Shown here: positions 43,766 to 56,000 of the stretch, in pieces | How the letters are laid out: each line of letters starts with the position of its first letter | Numbering within the stretch: position 1 is the stretch's first letter | Assembly (NCBI RefSeq): GCF_037325665.1 | Contig: NC_090250.1 | Location: forward strand, 47,781,858 to 47,845,857 | Origin: Littorina saxatilis | Lineage: Eukaryota > Mollusca > Gastropoda > Littorinimorpha > Littorinidae | Reading direction: 5' to 3' | DNA length: 64,000 nucleotides | Notes under the pieces: generated by a model | Database searches by the model: none | Told to the model about the DNA's origin: nothing | What the model saw: only the letters and a program-made list of their open reading frames with translations | Position numbers and translations under genes: made by a program

Positions 43766-45434
43766 GCCGCCAGACTGACATGCCACATCTGTACAACTCT
43801 CCTTGAAGAGTTGAAAGGTTGCTGCCATCTGTTGTACAGCTGTTACAATATCGTTACAATGCTCTCGTTGTTTGGCTTTTCTACCAAAGACCTTCATGAA
43901 ATCTCATCGGTGAAATAACAAATGCTACAAAACGAAGGACAGATGAGGAAGCACTGAACATCCTGTTGTGCATTTCCTTGTATTTTTGTGTGAGTGAACA
44001 TATTTACGAGCAGAGTACATTTCATGATTATGACTCTTTTTGAGGAGAAGAAGAAACAGAAATATTTGTGCGACATAATAGTAGACCTATGGTGACTGAA
44101 TATTTGTGTGCATGACATTTCGTTTCTCTAAGTCTACTCAAATCCTTCGTCACTTAGTGGCTGTGTGAAAAATACAGTTTTCAGGTGTTTTTTTGCATAA
44201 ATGTTTAGAATATTATGACTAATTGAACATTTTTGTGGAATTCATATATATATTCACCTTATTGCTTAAACAGTTATGCCACTTATACTTAATACTATGC
44301 TTGTTTTCACTTGTCTGCCATACAAACATGTATAACTGAGGATCATTGTCTCTGACCGTATGATAGAATCCGGTTTAACATGAGTCTATTTAAACTGTTT
44401 GTAGCGAGACATATTTACTAGCCATAGCTGGATCTTACTTTTCTTCCATTCTTCTTCTTCCAAATTACTTCCAATTACTTCTGGTTTTTTTAATGTTTAG
44501 TTGGATGTCCTTTTATTCCGTTTTACCCCCCCCCCCCCCTTTTTTCACTACCTTGTAACATGTAACTTTTGTGAATGCTAGCTTTAAGTTGCTAATATTG
44601 TGTGTACATTTTGTTGCAACAGCTGTGATACTGTGTTTTGATAATATATTGTCCATTGACGTTTGATCTCATGTGATAGTTATGAACGTTGTTTATTTAT
44701 TCAAGATTTTTGATGACCTGATGTTATTCCTCTTCTGTCCTACTGTAATATTATCTTGTATTATATCGATATGATGTTCTAGTTTTCACCTGTTACTTTC
44801 TGCAATACCCTTTCCGTCAAGCATTTAAGCAGCTATTTTTGTTGTTGATGTTATCAGTTTTCCTTTTTTTTGTGCTATAAATGTGTATAAATGCTTCTGT
44901 CATTTTCTGAGCCATCTTTTCTGTAGTGATAGCTTTTTCAGAAAGCTTACAAGTAACCTTTCTGTTTTTTATCAGTATATATATTTTTTTTTTACTTTAA
45001 TATGGTGAATTTGTTTCTATGGTGAAATGCATCTGTGGTAACTTCCAAGTACAAAGTAGCAGTGCCTTTTGTTTGTGTGTAGACATGAGTGAAACCAACA
45101 GCATAGCAGACTGTGCACAATACTGGGGCCTGTGTGAAAAGCTCCAGCATTGTTAAGGGTACAGAATGGACCAGACCTGCGTCAATTTTAAACCGTTGTT
45201 TTCTTTAGTTTCAGAGCCTGTTTTCTAACCTCATGTAATACTAAATCTGATCCAAGTTCTTGAAAATATGTGTGATAGTTTCTAATTAGGCAAACAAAAT
45301 GTTTTGTTTGTAGTCTGTTGGCCATGCACTTTAAACATGTAGAACTTGTTACCTGCAGAGCCCCTTATCCTCCCTTTAGTAAAGAAGGCAAGCAGGCATG
45401 AAAACTGAAAAAAATAAAATACTGAAAACAAAAA

Positions 45435-45548
45435 TTGAAGGCGCGTAGCGCCAAGTTTCGCAGGCGCAAAGCGCCAAGTTTCACAGGCGCGAAGCGCCAA
45501 GTTTCGCAGGCGCAAAGCGCCAAGTTTCGCAGGCGCAAAGCGCCAAGA
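45435..45548. repeat. 27-bp GC-rich tandem repeat
   Basis: Four to five units of AGGCGCAAAGCGCCAAGTTT CGC. Each has a GGCGC...GCGCC dyad. It is followed by a CCGGGGGCATGCCCCCCCGG hairpin at 45563-45582 and an A-rich ATACGG repeat to 45785. Confidence 0.85.
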
Positions 45549-45559
45549 CTTCTAGGGGT

Positions 45560-45800
45560 GTCCGGGGGCATGCCCCCCCGGAAATTTTTTTTTTCAAGGG
45601 TGCAATTTGGTGCAATCTGGGGCTATCTGAACCGTAAAATTGGATTCAAACATGGCCCCAAAACTATTTTACTATAACTATGACTAGGGAAAAAAAAAGA
45701 AAAAAAAAGGAAAAATACGGAAAAAAAAAAAAAAAATACGGTTTATTTTTTTCAAAAATACGGAAAATACGGAAAATACGGAGAATTTTCATGCCTGGCA
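45560..45800. repeat. GC hairpin and ATACGG-rich low-complexity tail
   Basis: A near-perfect CCGGGGGCATGCCCCCCCGG stem, then A-runs and four copies of AAAAATACGG. Together with the array to its left it looks like the end of an uncharacterised repeat element. Confidence 0.55.
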
Positions 45801-46268
45801 AGAAGCTCCCATCAGCCAGTGTTGCTGTTGATTTGAATCATGTCTGTTCGGTAGCTGTGCCTTTTAAATTTGTTGCCATTCTGCATCCTACGTAGATCTA
45901 GTTCATTTGGTAAAAAGGGTGTTATTTTTTTCTGTAGAATAATACATTTGAAACAAAAGAATGTCTGTTCTGTACAGTTTTCAGGAGTGAGTGCAAGTAT
46001 GGCTGTTTCTTCTTGTGAGTGAGTTGCATGTATTTCAGAGTCTGGGCACAAATCTGACACCGATTTTTAAAATGGACAGAGTCTGCAAAAGTGTTCAATT
46101 AATGTGAATGATGGGTGTCACCAAATGTGAAAGTGGGTGTGCCTTAGTCATGTGATTGATCAATTGATGTCACCATTCTCCGCCTCTCATTTTGCTGCAG
46201 AGATCACACTCACAGAATAAGAAACGTGTGCTTTATGCTCTTTCCACATAAGTACATAAGGCAACAAC

Positions 46269-46484
46269 AAAAATAGGTCTGTTTACGGTAACCCGACCGA
46301 CCCTATTTTTTTCGCGCGACCCTAGACTTTTTTTTGGCATTTGGGGGGGGGAAAAAAAATTGGTTTTTTTGCAAAATAACGTAAAAATATGGTTTTTTGG
46401 AGAAAAAAAAATAAAAAATCCCGACCTACCGACCCTATTTTTTGGGCCTATGTTACTGTAAACAGACCTTTTTTTTTTGGGCCT
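46269..46484. mobile_element. Small MITE, TIR near AATAGGTCTGTTTACGGTAA
   Basis: AGGTCTGTTTACGGTAAC at the left is inverted as GTTACTGTAAACAGACCT at the right. The interior is T/A-rich with repeated GACCGACCCTATTTTTT. Confidence 0.75.
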
Positions 46485-48052
46485 AACACACTTCTGTGAT
46501 GCTGAAGATGTATATGTCTGTTCTCTCTCACATACACACGCTCATCATCATGAAAGCCAAACGCACTGTTTTGCTGAAGAAATGAGAAAAAAAAAGATAT
46601 GTTTTATTTACAGAGCTAAAATGAGAGACGAATACACAGAATAAAATGTAAGGCGAGGTCAGCCTTTCAAGGACAAGCACGACTCCAGTCCACACCACAC
46701 AATACACAGGCATCAGCTAAAAGACTCCCACAATACCCGGACATCCAACCCCTTACACCACAATATTAAAAATATCACAGCACTATCATTATGAACAGAC
46801 ACGTATTACAGGCAAGTGATCTACAGATAAGAGGAAACAATTCCCTGCTAGGAAAATTAAAAGTCTGTTATCACCACAGAAAACCAAGATCTATTACAGT
46901 ATATACTATATGTTGGCATAAAGCAAGCTACAATATTTTCACATAATTCATTAATGCATTGAAGCACAGGCAGGTAAAGCCCAAATACAAAACTCTAGAC
47001 AGTCCCTTTTGAGTAACACCGGAGGCTTGGAACAGAACAACCTGCTGCCTCGCTCTGGCATGAATCCTATTTCATGTCAGTATTTGATCCTTCCTGCTAC
47101 TTCTAGCATTCAGACTACAATACTGGGAAACCAGAAGATAAGAACAAGTTTTTGAAACTACAACTACAAGCAGACAGCACAAATCTGTCCTGAACATCGA
47201 AACACACATTTTCTTTCTTGTAATAAGCTGCATCCTTCAAAGTAGCCTGTGTCATCACAAATACAAACATAGTGCACAAACTTACATCTAAATTCCAATA
47301 AAAAAAGATCTACACAATACAGGAGAGGTGGTGGATGTACAGGTATTGTGTCATCACCCCCAGGTGTGTACAGTTCATACAATCGTTCCTACAGGTGAGA
47401 GTAAAAAATGAGAGCAGTGTTGAGGTTAAGACGGGTTGCTACACAGATAAAATGACTTTTGTACAACAAGCGCAGGCAGGGATCACAGTCAGGCTGTAGT
47501 TCTACACACCGTTAAAATCTGCTGCTTACGCCTCTTCTCGTGCCCAGGTAGTGCCGGACACACTCCTGGCTGTAAAATGCCAACATGCAGTCTCCTCAGT
47601 TCCTCCACTCACTCCCACAGTGCTATAATACTTCTGGCAGTACATACATAGTCTTTTCAGCTTCTACCCTTAAAACTGAAGAGTAAAGATTTTCACAAAT
47701 CTGTGCACCTTGAAACTTTCACTTCTAACAAAAGATATCCACAAAGATTGAAGTGAGACTTTAAACTTGCTCCACCCCTTGTGTTGTTTATAAAGGCGCC
47801 CGGTGAGACACTTGGGTAGCCAAGGTGGGGCACACATATAGTCATATCAGGGGACACTATCTAGGATAGTCAAATATGGAATCGAGCTGTATGGTGTGCC
47901 CTTCTTTCAAATGCTAGATGATTAGTAAAAATCGTTACTCTTCGACTTCAAGCTGTCTGTTCTTGCTGCACTATCATGGCAGCCAATCAACAGTAACATA
48001 CTTTCTACATTTACAGCATGTCGATCATTCATCCACAATGTAGTGAGTTTAA

Positions 48053-48774
48053 AGGCACAGTAAGCCTCCCGTAAACCATCACAGAGCTCCCCGAGCGTCT
48101 AAATACAGTACAAGCATACTTCCATTTGAACGCTCACCGAACGGGAACATCCTGGCTGCTTTCTGTCGAGCGTGAGACATTTTCAAAGAATTTATTTTCG
48201 TAGACTTGTTCGTTAACAACAACGGCGCCTCGTTTTTGCGCTAGACCTAACTTTTAAAATCTAAATAATAAATTGACAGCTTGTTACACAAACATTCTTT
48301 AATCATAAAAGAATTCGTTTTTCATCAAGACAAGATCAGAACAATTCGAAGTTGTGAAAGTTTAAAAAAAAGAAAAGCCCGGAAGCAGGGTCACGCAAGG
48401 GTCGTAGCAGACGAAGGTTTATCAGTGCAAATCGCCGTTCCTCTCAACAGTCAAAAGCCATCGCTTGAGTTCTTGTGAACCACAGCCGTTGTTTCGTGCA
48501 TAAAAAACGTGCTATTGTAGATAAGCTCACATCGAGTCGCATTCATGACTAACTGACGACTGCATTGTGAAAAAGGAAAACTGGATCACACGGGTTCACG
48601 ATGGCTCAGGGGTAAGATAAACCACGCAAAAATAAATTCTTTGAAAATTGTTCGCTCTTTACGGAGGGCACCTAGGATGTTCTCAATTGGTGAGTGTTTA
48701 AATGAAAGGGTGTTTGTACTGTGTGTAAAAGCCTGACCGTATCTGTGATGGTTTACGGGAGGCTTACTCTGCCT
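48053..48774. mobile_element. TTAA MITE, second copy of the AGGCACAGTAAGCCTCC family
   Basis: TTAA at 48049-48052 and 48775-48778. The sequence is nearly identical to 60190-60921 over 720 bp, so at least one insertion is recent. It lies in the probable CNOT7 3' UTR. Confidence 0.85.
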
Positions 48775-50469
48775 TTAATACTTTAGAATCATGTAAATCG
48801 GAAACGATCACAAGTATACACATTAACAGCACACCAGATACTTGTGAAGTCTACTATAAATGTTACAAGTGATTTTCCTAAAGTTGCTGTATGCTCCATC
48901 CTTAACACAAAATTCTGACCAATTAAAAGTTAAAACTTATGAAGCCACATATAATCTTTCTATTGTTGTTGCTGTTGTTCAGATGCACAATGGCCACATC
49001 GAAAGTAACATTCGATCTGGTTCAAGTATTCTGTGAAAACATACAATTCCTTGTGTATTCAAAAATGGTAAAATTTTGTTTGTTTATTTGTTGCTTAACG
49101 TCCAGCCGACTACGCAGAGCCATATCAGGACGAGGAAGGGGGGGATGAAGGGGGCCACTTGTCAAGCGATTCCTGTTTACAAATGCACTAACCCATTACT
49201 TGTGTCCCAGCAGGCTTTAGTAAAACTAAATTAATACCTACTGGAAGATTACCAGTTTCCAGTATGTTAAAATAGGCTTAACCTATCTACTGCTGGACTT
49301 ACATCAGAACACTAACAGATTAAACTATACATGAATCGCGAGACAAGCGGCAAGAGAAGAGATTTTTGGAAAAAATACAGGTGAATGAGCAAGAAGGCAG
49401 AAAAAAGAAAAGAATTCATGAAGAAAAAGAGAGCATGACAGGAAAGAGGAACCAAAAATCTACCTAACAGCAAACTAGAAAGCTCCTGCGGTTCCAAAAA
49501 CAGGAGGGGCCTTTAATTTCATAACCGCAGTGCCCCACTGCGGGAAAAAATGGTAAAATCAGATCAACATCACAGACTGCAGTAAATTTTGCCCCAGGAA
49601 AATCTTAACGATCAGCTGACAAGCTAATAAGTTTCAGAGTTTACAACATTTACAAGTATTGCAGTACCAGCCATGCATGTCAAACGAATGTATACATCAC
49701 AGTTATCATTTCAGTGATTTTTACACAACACTCACACACTACTTGGAAACCAGAGGACAGTCAGCATCACACCCTTGCGCAGAGAGCTCTGAACACTTCG
49801 TTCACACCTGTGGGGGAGATCGGGACTCAAGCACGGCTCACTATTGTCACACAATGTCTCTACTGACCTTGCCATCGCTGCCAAGAAACCCTCCCGGTCC
49901 ACGATCTAAACACAGAATCTGTGTGGTTTCAATCTGACAAGCCACAGCACCGAGACCTTACGAAGACGACACACGCACAACTCATTTAGCAAAATACCCA
50001 CTCTTTATCAAAGACACTATACAGCATTTAAAACCTTTGTATAAAACCCGTGTACTGTACAGCTGACAACTGGCGTTCACACTGGTGAGTGAAATCATGA
50101 TAAGTGCAACATGGGGGCTACACTGTGTTCACAGGAGTATTGATGTGGCGGCCTATGATGTGAGACAATGTTATGAAGGAAGAAGCTGCCTTGCAATAGC
50201 TGCCTCACACACACACCAGTGACAGCTCAGTCCGAACAGAGCCAAACACAACTCATGTTCAACAGCTTGGCTCAGTGAAAATAAAATGACATCAGTGTAA
50301 TCAACAAGATAGTGTTCTATCAATAAGAAAGAATGAATTGTCCACGGTGTTGGAACAGATTCTGTTCCACCAGTGTCAATATAAAACTGTCATTTATAGC
50401 TTGTGTTGAAAGCAAAGAAAAAAGTCTCCTTTTCAGAACCTGTGCTTAATCATTAGATAAAAGACTTGA

Positions 50470-50640
50470 TGGAACTCCATGCTAGCTAATTCCACAACAT
50501 CACACTCGTTATCTGTACACGCAAGGGCAAGCTGTGACCACACAGAGTAACAACTCCACATGCTAGCTAACTCCACATCACACTCGTTATCAGTACACGC
50601 AAGGGCAAGCTGTGACCACACAGAGTAACAACTCCACATG
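50470..50640. repeat. 83-bp direct duplication
   Basis: Two copies of TCACACTCGTTATCTGTACA and GGGCAAGCTGTGACCACACA, then short AGCCCATGACA repeats. Confidence 0.8.
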
Positions 50641-51751
50641 CCAGCCCATGACATAGCCAGCCCATGACAAAGCCAGCCTAACACACAGCCCGCCCAGTCG
50701 TCAGCCAGCACACGCCTACAAGCACACACACTACCACACACTTGCTGTAAAAATTCACTTCACCAGTGTTAAAAATGTGTCAGTCAATACAGGTGTAAAA
50801 CTCTCCGTGCCCTCCACTTGTTCCACAAAAAGAAGAACAGGCAGACAAGAAACCAGGGAGTATACAGGTGGGGCGAAAAAGGCCATTGAGAGAAAAGCAC
50901 CACCGTAAAGAATCTTGCTGATGCTTGTGTATTTAAAATAAAAGCAACAAGGCCTGACAAAGCAAATAAAATGGAAAATACCTCAGTAAAAGACGACAGA
51001 AGAAACATGGACAAAAAAAAGATTGCACAGTCCTATTTTCACCGGTGATTGCGCCGACTTTGTTACCTACGTTCTACAGAAGCCCATGACCGCACTGAGC
51101 CATGCCAGGACTCGACCACACCATACCATGGTCCAGAAAAAAACCTGCTACAAAACCTATCCTTCTGCTGAAGCTCTAGCCAAAAGAAAATAACGCACAA
51201 TTCCACATTCTTGTGATGTCATGATGCCTGGGGGGGTGCTTGACACAGGAACGAACTTGTCACGGAAACTACAGTTCACTTTACACAATGAGAAACACGT
51301 GCTTTCCACAAAGGTTATAGCAAAAACACAGGAAAGCAATAAGAGTATGAATGTGTTAGTTAGTTAGTTGTTGCTTTTTGGGTCCAGCGGACCATATAGG
51401 CCAAATCAGGACCCCACAAGTTTAACATTACACATATTAATAAGAGTAAGAAATGAAGGTTGGTCCCAAGACACGGTCAGGAGGCAGATATAAAGCCTCT
51501 AATAGAACATGGGGGGACTAAATGGCCACACAACACACGTTACATATACACCACACCCAGGGCTGCACATCACAAGTTTCCACTATTACACCACACCCAA
51601 TGACCAAACACCACAAACATAAAGAATACAACTCTCCACTCACAAAGTGAAGAAGAGACACACATGGAGAACAGGGTGGTGAACACTGAGAATTGCTGAC
51701 CATACAAAGACTGACCACGCCGCAAGAGACACTTCCACACCGTCATGAACC

Positions 51752-51910
51752 CACAGAATGCTATACCAGACTTGTGGCGGTGAAACTATTACCCACGCTA
51801 TGCTATACCAGACTTGTGGCCGTGAAACTATTACCCACGGTATGCTATACCAGACTTGTGGCCGTGAAACCCACAGTATGCTATACCAGACTTGTGGCCG
51901 TGAAACTATT
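51752..51910. repeat. 39-bp tandem repeat, four units
   Basis: Unit TGCTATACCAGACTTGTGGC CGTGAAACTATTACCCACG. One unit lacks seven bases. Confidence 0.85.
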
Positions 51911-51969
51911 TCCCCTACGTGTTGCTGCAGTGACGTCTTGCTCAATGGACACGTTTAGCGCAGACATAC

Positions 51970-52070
51970 CCGTAATAAAAGCAGTGGGGGAATCACTGCT
52001 GATTAATAAAAGCGGTGGGGAGATCACTGCTGATCAATAAAAGCGGTATGGGAATCATTGCTGATTAATC
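51970..52070. repeat. 32-bp tandem repeat, three units
   Basis: Unit TAATAAAAGCGGTGGGGAGA TCACTGCTGAT. Confidence 0.8.
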
Positions 52071-52855
52071 ATGTAAAACTGCTGGCTTCAGGGTCCATAT
52101 ACACCGTACAACTTAGCCACACAGAAATGACAGTGCAAAATACACAACGTAGTGTAGATCACTTCTGTAACATCCTATACAACTCTCTGCAAGTGGCATT
52201 CAAACTGGCTCTATTTCCATACTATCGCCACATGAAATATACCAATGAAAATGCACTTCAGCACAGCTGTGTAGGATTTTGATTGCATATATCCATATGG
52301 AGGTCAGCCAAAACTGCTGCATGTGGCATCTATATGCAACCAGCTTCTTGTGACAAAGTTGTACGGTATATTTCACCCCTAAATCCATCTCAACCCTGCA
52401 GCTACTGAGACAGCACATGAAAGGTGTACTAACAGATGAAATGGGTGTCTTCTTCTTCTTCTTCTGCGTTCCCAAAATGGGTGTCTGGGAGACGGCAGCA
52501 AATAAAGAACAGAAAAAAGTAGCCAACACAGCGTCAGTATTATTTCTGTCCTGCAAGATATGCCTGTAGTAAAAAGAATCAAACTAATCTTTCAAAGCTG
52601 CCAAATAGCAAATGTTAGATAGAGACTAAAGACACATAAAATATATATGGAAAGGGTCTCCTCCAGTGGCACAATTTTCTTCTGTCTGTAGCAATGTCCT
52701 GGGATTCATGACGCCAGTGGAACGCCTCTTTCTTCACATCCGCCACAACAATCACTTAAAGTTCACGTTGGATGTGATGAACCGATGAGACAGATGCTGA
52801 TGACGACGACGACGATAATGTTGATGACGATGATGATGTTATAAGACAACCAAGA

Positions 52856-53032
52856 TCAAGATGCAGAGTTGCCACCGGCAGCCCCTGAATTGCCGTCATC
52901 CAAGGGGTTGGGTGTGTGGGAGTTGTAGCCGTCTGAGTTGTTGGCGTTGCTGCCATTACTAATGTAGGAGGTGCCCAGTCCGTACAGGTGTCCGCAGTAC
53001 TTGTTCTTGTCTACGTCCTCCTCAAAGAATAC
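52856..53032 (-). CDS. CNOT7: CNOT7 terminal coding exon
   Basis: Acceptor GTGATGCAG. It reads VFFEEDVDKNKYCGHLYGLG, then an Asn/Ser/Gly/Asp-rich tail ending GGNSAS and a stop at 52858-52856. The tail is longer than in vertebrates. Confidence 0.93.
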   Translation of the reverse strand, partial: VFFEEDVDKNKYCGHLYGLGTSYISNGSNANNSDGYNSHTPNPLDDGNSGAAGGNSAS

Positions 53033-56000
53033 CTGCATCACACACACCACATCATCACTTTACCTTCTCACTCTTCCACATACAGTACATGTCATCAGCT
53101 ATGGACTTAAGAGGTGTGTGTGTGTGAATGTGTGTGTGTGTGTGTGTGAATGTGTGTGTGTGTGTGTGTGTGTGTCCATAAGCATGTGTATGTACAAGAC
53201 TTAGTGTGTATGTGGGGGGGGGGGGGGGCAGCAGGTGGAGAAAGCATTCTGCCAAATTTACAACAACTGGAGGTAGGAATGACACGAGGGAATGTCGGAG
53301 ATACATATTATATTGACAAGGACTGGCAAACGCTGTAGGTGAGAAAGATAGCTCCAGGGCTGATGTGCATGAGAAAGTTACCAACCGAGTAAGAACCTGC
53401 CGAGGGGTCGGATAGGTTGGCATTTGTTTGTGTTTCTAACCAATCCATTCTAACCCGGTTGGTAACTTCCTCGTGTACCTCAGGCCTGGTGTCAGATGAA
53501 ACTAGGAGGACAATGAGAAGACACTACAGGCTGTCAGCGATGGACCCATGATGACAACATTGCACAGAATTTTGTCAGACAGATAGTGGACACTATTACT
53601 GACCTCTCTCATTTTAAAGAAAGCCTCCCCTGTCAAGAGGCTGTCGCTGCCTGCTTGATGCTGCGGTCCTATCCGTTTGATCTGCAACACAAACACACTG
53701 TGAGCTACTGACTAGAGCAACTAAGAAGAGAAACAAACAGCACACAGACAGAGGATGACAATAAAAATAACTTATTCTACTGTTCATAACATCTGTAGCT
53801 TTACCTCTATATTCACCGGCACGGTTGGCCTAGTGGTAAGGCGTCCGCCCCGTGATCGGGAGGTCGTGGGTTCGAACCCCGGCCGGGTCATACCTAAGAC
53901 TTTAAAATTGGCAATCTAGTGGATGCTCCGCCTGGCGTCTGGCATTATGGGGTTAGTGCTAGGACTGGTTGGTCCGGTGTCAGAATAATGTGAATGGGTG
54001 AGACATGAAGCCTGTGCTGCGACTTCTGTCTTGTGTGTGGCGCACGTTAAATGTCAAAGCAGCACCGCCCTGATATGGCCCTTCGTGGTCGGCTGGGCGT
54101 TAAGCAAACAAACAAACAAACAAAACTCTATATTCAAACTCTCTCCACTCAAAGACCCAATTCTATCTCCATTTCACAGGGGTTCCATTGTATGCTCTTT
54201 CCAGGATGCAGATTGAGGATGACCAACACTCACCTCTAATTGATCGGCAACCTCCTGCAGGCCCCCCTTGAGGTTCTTGCAGCTCTTCATGAGGTATTTG
54301 ACGTCGTAGATGTTCTGGAAGTACAGCCTGAGCAGCGTGAAGAAGTGGCCCTCCTCTACTTCCAGCGCCATGCCCGACAGGATGCGGATCATGTAGCCAA
54401 AGTCGTAGCCACTGAAACATATCATGTCAATCATGTAGCCAAAGTCGTAGCCACTGAAACATATCATGTCAATCATGTAGCCAAAGTCATACCCACTGAA
54501 ACATATCATGTCAATCATGTAGCCAAAGTCATAGCCACTGAAACATATCATGTCAATCATGTAGCCAAAGTCATAACCACTGAAACATATCATGTCAATG
54601 TAGCCAAAGTCATAGCCACTGAAACATGTCAATCATGTAGCCAAAGTCATAGCCACTGAAACATATGTCAATCATGTAGCCAAAGTCATAGCCACTGAAA
54701 CATATATGAATCATCTAGCCAGTCATAGCCGCTGAATTACAACATAACTAAAGTCCTAGTCCCAGAGACACAATGCAAGCCATGCAGAGACATTGTAACA
54801 TTTTTTGTATGACCTGAGAGCAATGTGTTGCATGTGTGTGGTAGCAATGAGTAACGAGTGTCATGTGTGTGCACTAGAGGTTGTGTTGTATGTGAGACCT
54901 ATGAGCAGTGTGTTGCATGTGTGTGTGCCCACAAAGAGATATGCTGTGTGTAACGGCAGACACTGCGATAGCAATGTGTTCACCAATGATGAAGGATAGA
55001 GGGTAAGGCCCATGTGTACCTGTGGAAGGACAACTAGTTGATGTGCTGTGTGTAACGGTAGACACTGCGATAGCAATGTGTTCACCAATGGTGATGGATG
55101 GAGGGTAAGGCCCATGTGTACCTGTGAAAGGACAACTAGTTGATGTGCTGTGTGTAACGGCAGACACTGCGATAGCAATGTGATCACCAATGATGAAGGA
55201 TAGAGGGTAAGGCCCATGTGTACCTGTGGAAGGACAACTAGTTGATGTGCTGTGTGTAACGGCAGACACTGCGATAGCAATGTGTTCACCAATGATGAAG
55301 GATAGAGGGTAAGGCCCATGTGTACCTGTGGAAGGACAACTAGTTGATGTGCTGTGTGTAACGGCAGACACTGCGATAGCAATGTGTTCACCAATGGTGA
55401 GGGATAGAGGGTAAGGCCCATGTGTACCTGTGGAAGGACAACTAGTTGATGTGCTGTGTGTAACGACAGACACTGCGATAGCAATGTGTTCACCAATGAT
55501 GGAGGATAGAGGGTAAGGCCCATGTGTACCTGTGGAAGGACAACTAGTTGATGTGCTGTGTGTAACGGCAGACACTGCGATAGCAATGTGATCACCAATG
55601 ATGAAGGATAGAGGGTAAGGCCTATGTGTACCTGTGAAAGGACAACCAATTGATGTCGTCCATCAGCACCACGCCGGATGAGATGAGCAGCTCAGCAAAG
55701 TCATCAGGCTGTATTCCGTCTGTCTCGTGTCGCTCAAACTGGATTCCAGATTTCCTCAATAAGTCAATCGACTCCTGGGCATACATGTCCTCTCTGCACA
55801 CAAAATTTAAAAAAAAATACAGACACGCTTCAGGACCTATTGGTTTAAACAAAACTTTATTCAATTTTAATCATGACCTATTGAGAGCTACATTCAAAAT
55901 ACAGTTGCGTGAAAAGTCATACACCAGTATCATGAAGTCTTAGAAAAGTTAATAACAGTGTCATGCCAAGACTGTACGCGAAATCTTAAACAAGAGCTGT

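Larger units (their letters stand above)
43089..46589. other. Intergenic / 3' UTR stretch between the VWA3B-like gene and CNOT7
   Basis: AT-rich with no supported exon. It holds a degraded foldback, a SINE-D tail, a poly-C run near 44527, the GC-rich 27-bp repeat and a small MITE. The genes on either side are convergent, so both 3' ends should fall in or beside it. Confidence 0.6.
46590..52855 (-). other. CNOT7: Probable long 3' UTR and downstream flank of CNOT7
   Basis: About 6.2 kb with no credible exon on either strand. A minus-strand AATAAA (46603-46608) near the distal end is a candidate poly(A) signal. The stretch includes a TTAA MITE (48053-48774), SINE tail fragments near 49,060 and 51,360, and small tandem repeats at 50.46, 51.75 and 51.97 kb. 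The extent is inferred, not shown. Confidence 0.35.

Noticed and set aside
54861-55649. 262-codon minus-strand frame
   Set aside because: It is a frame through the 102-bp array, not the CNOT7 frame, and has no start or domain.
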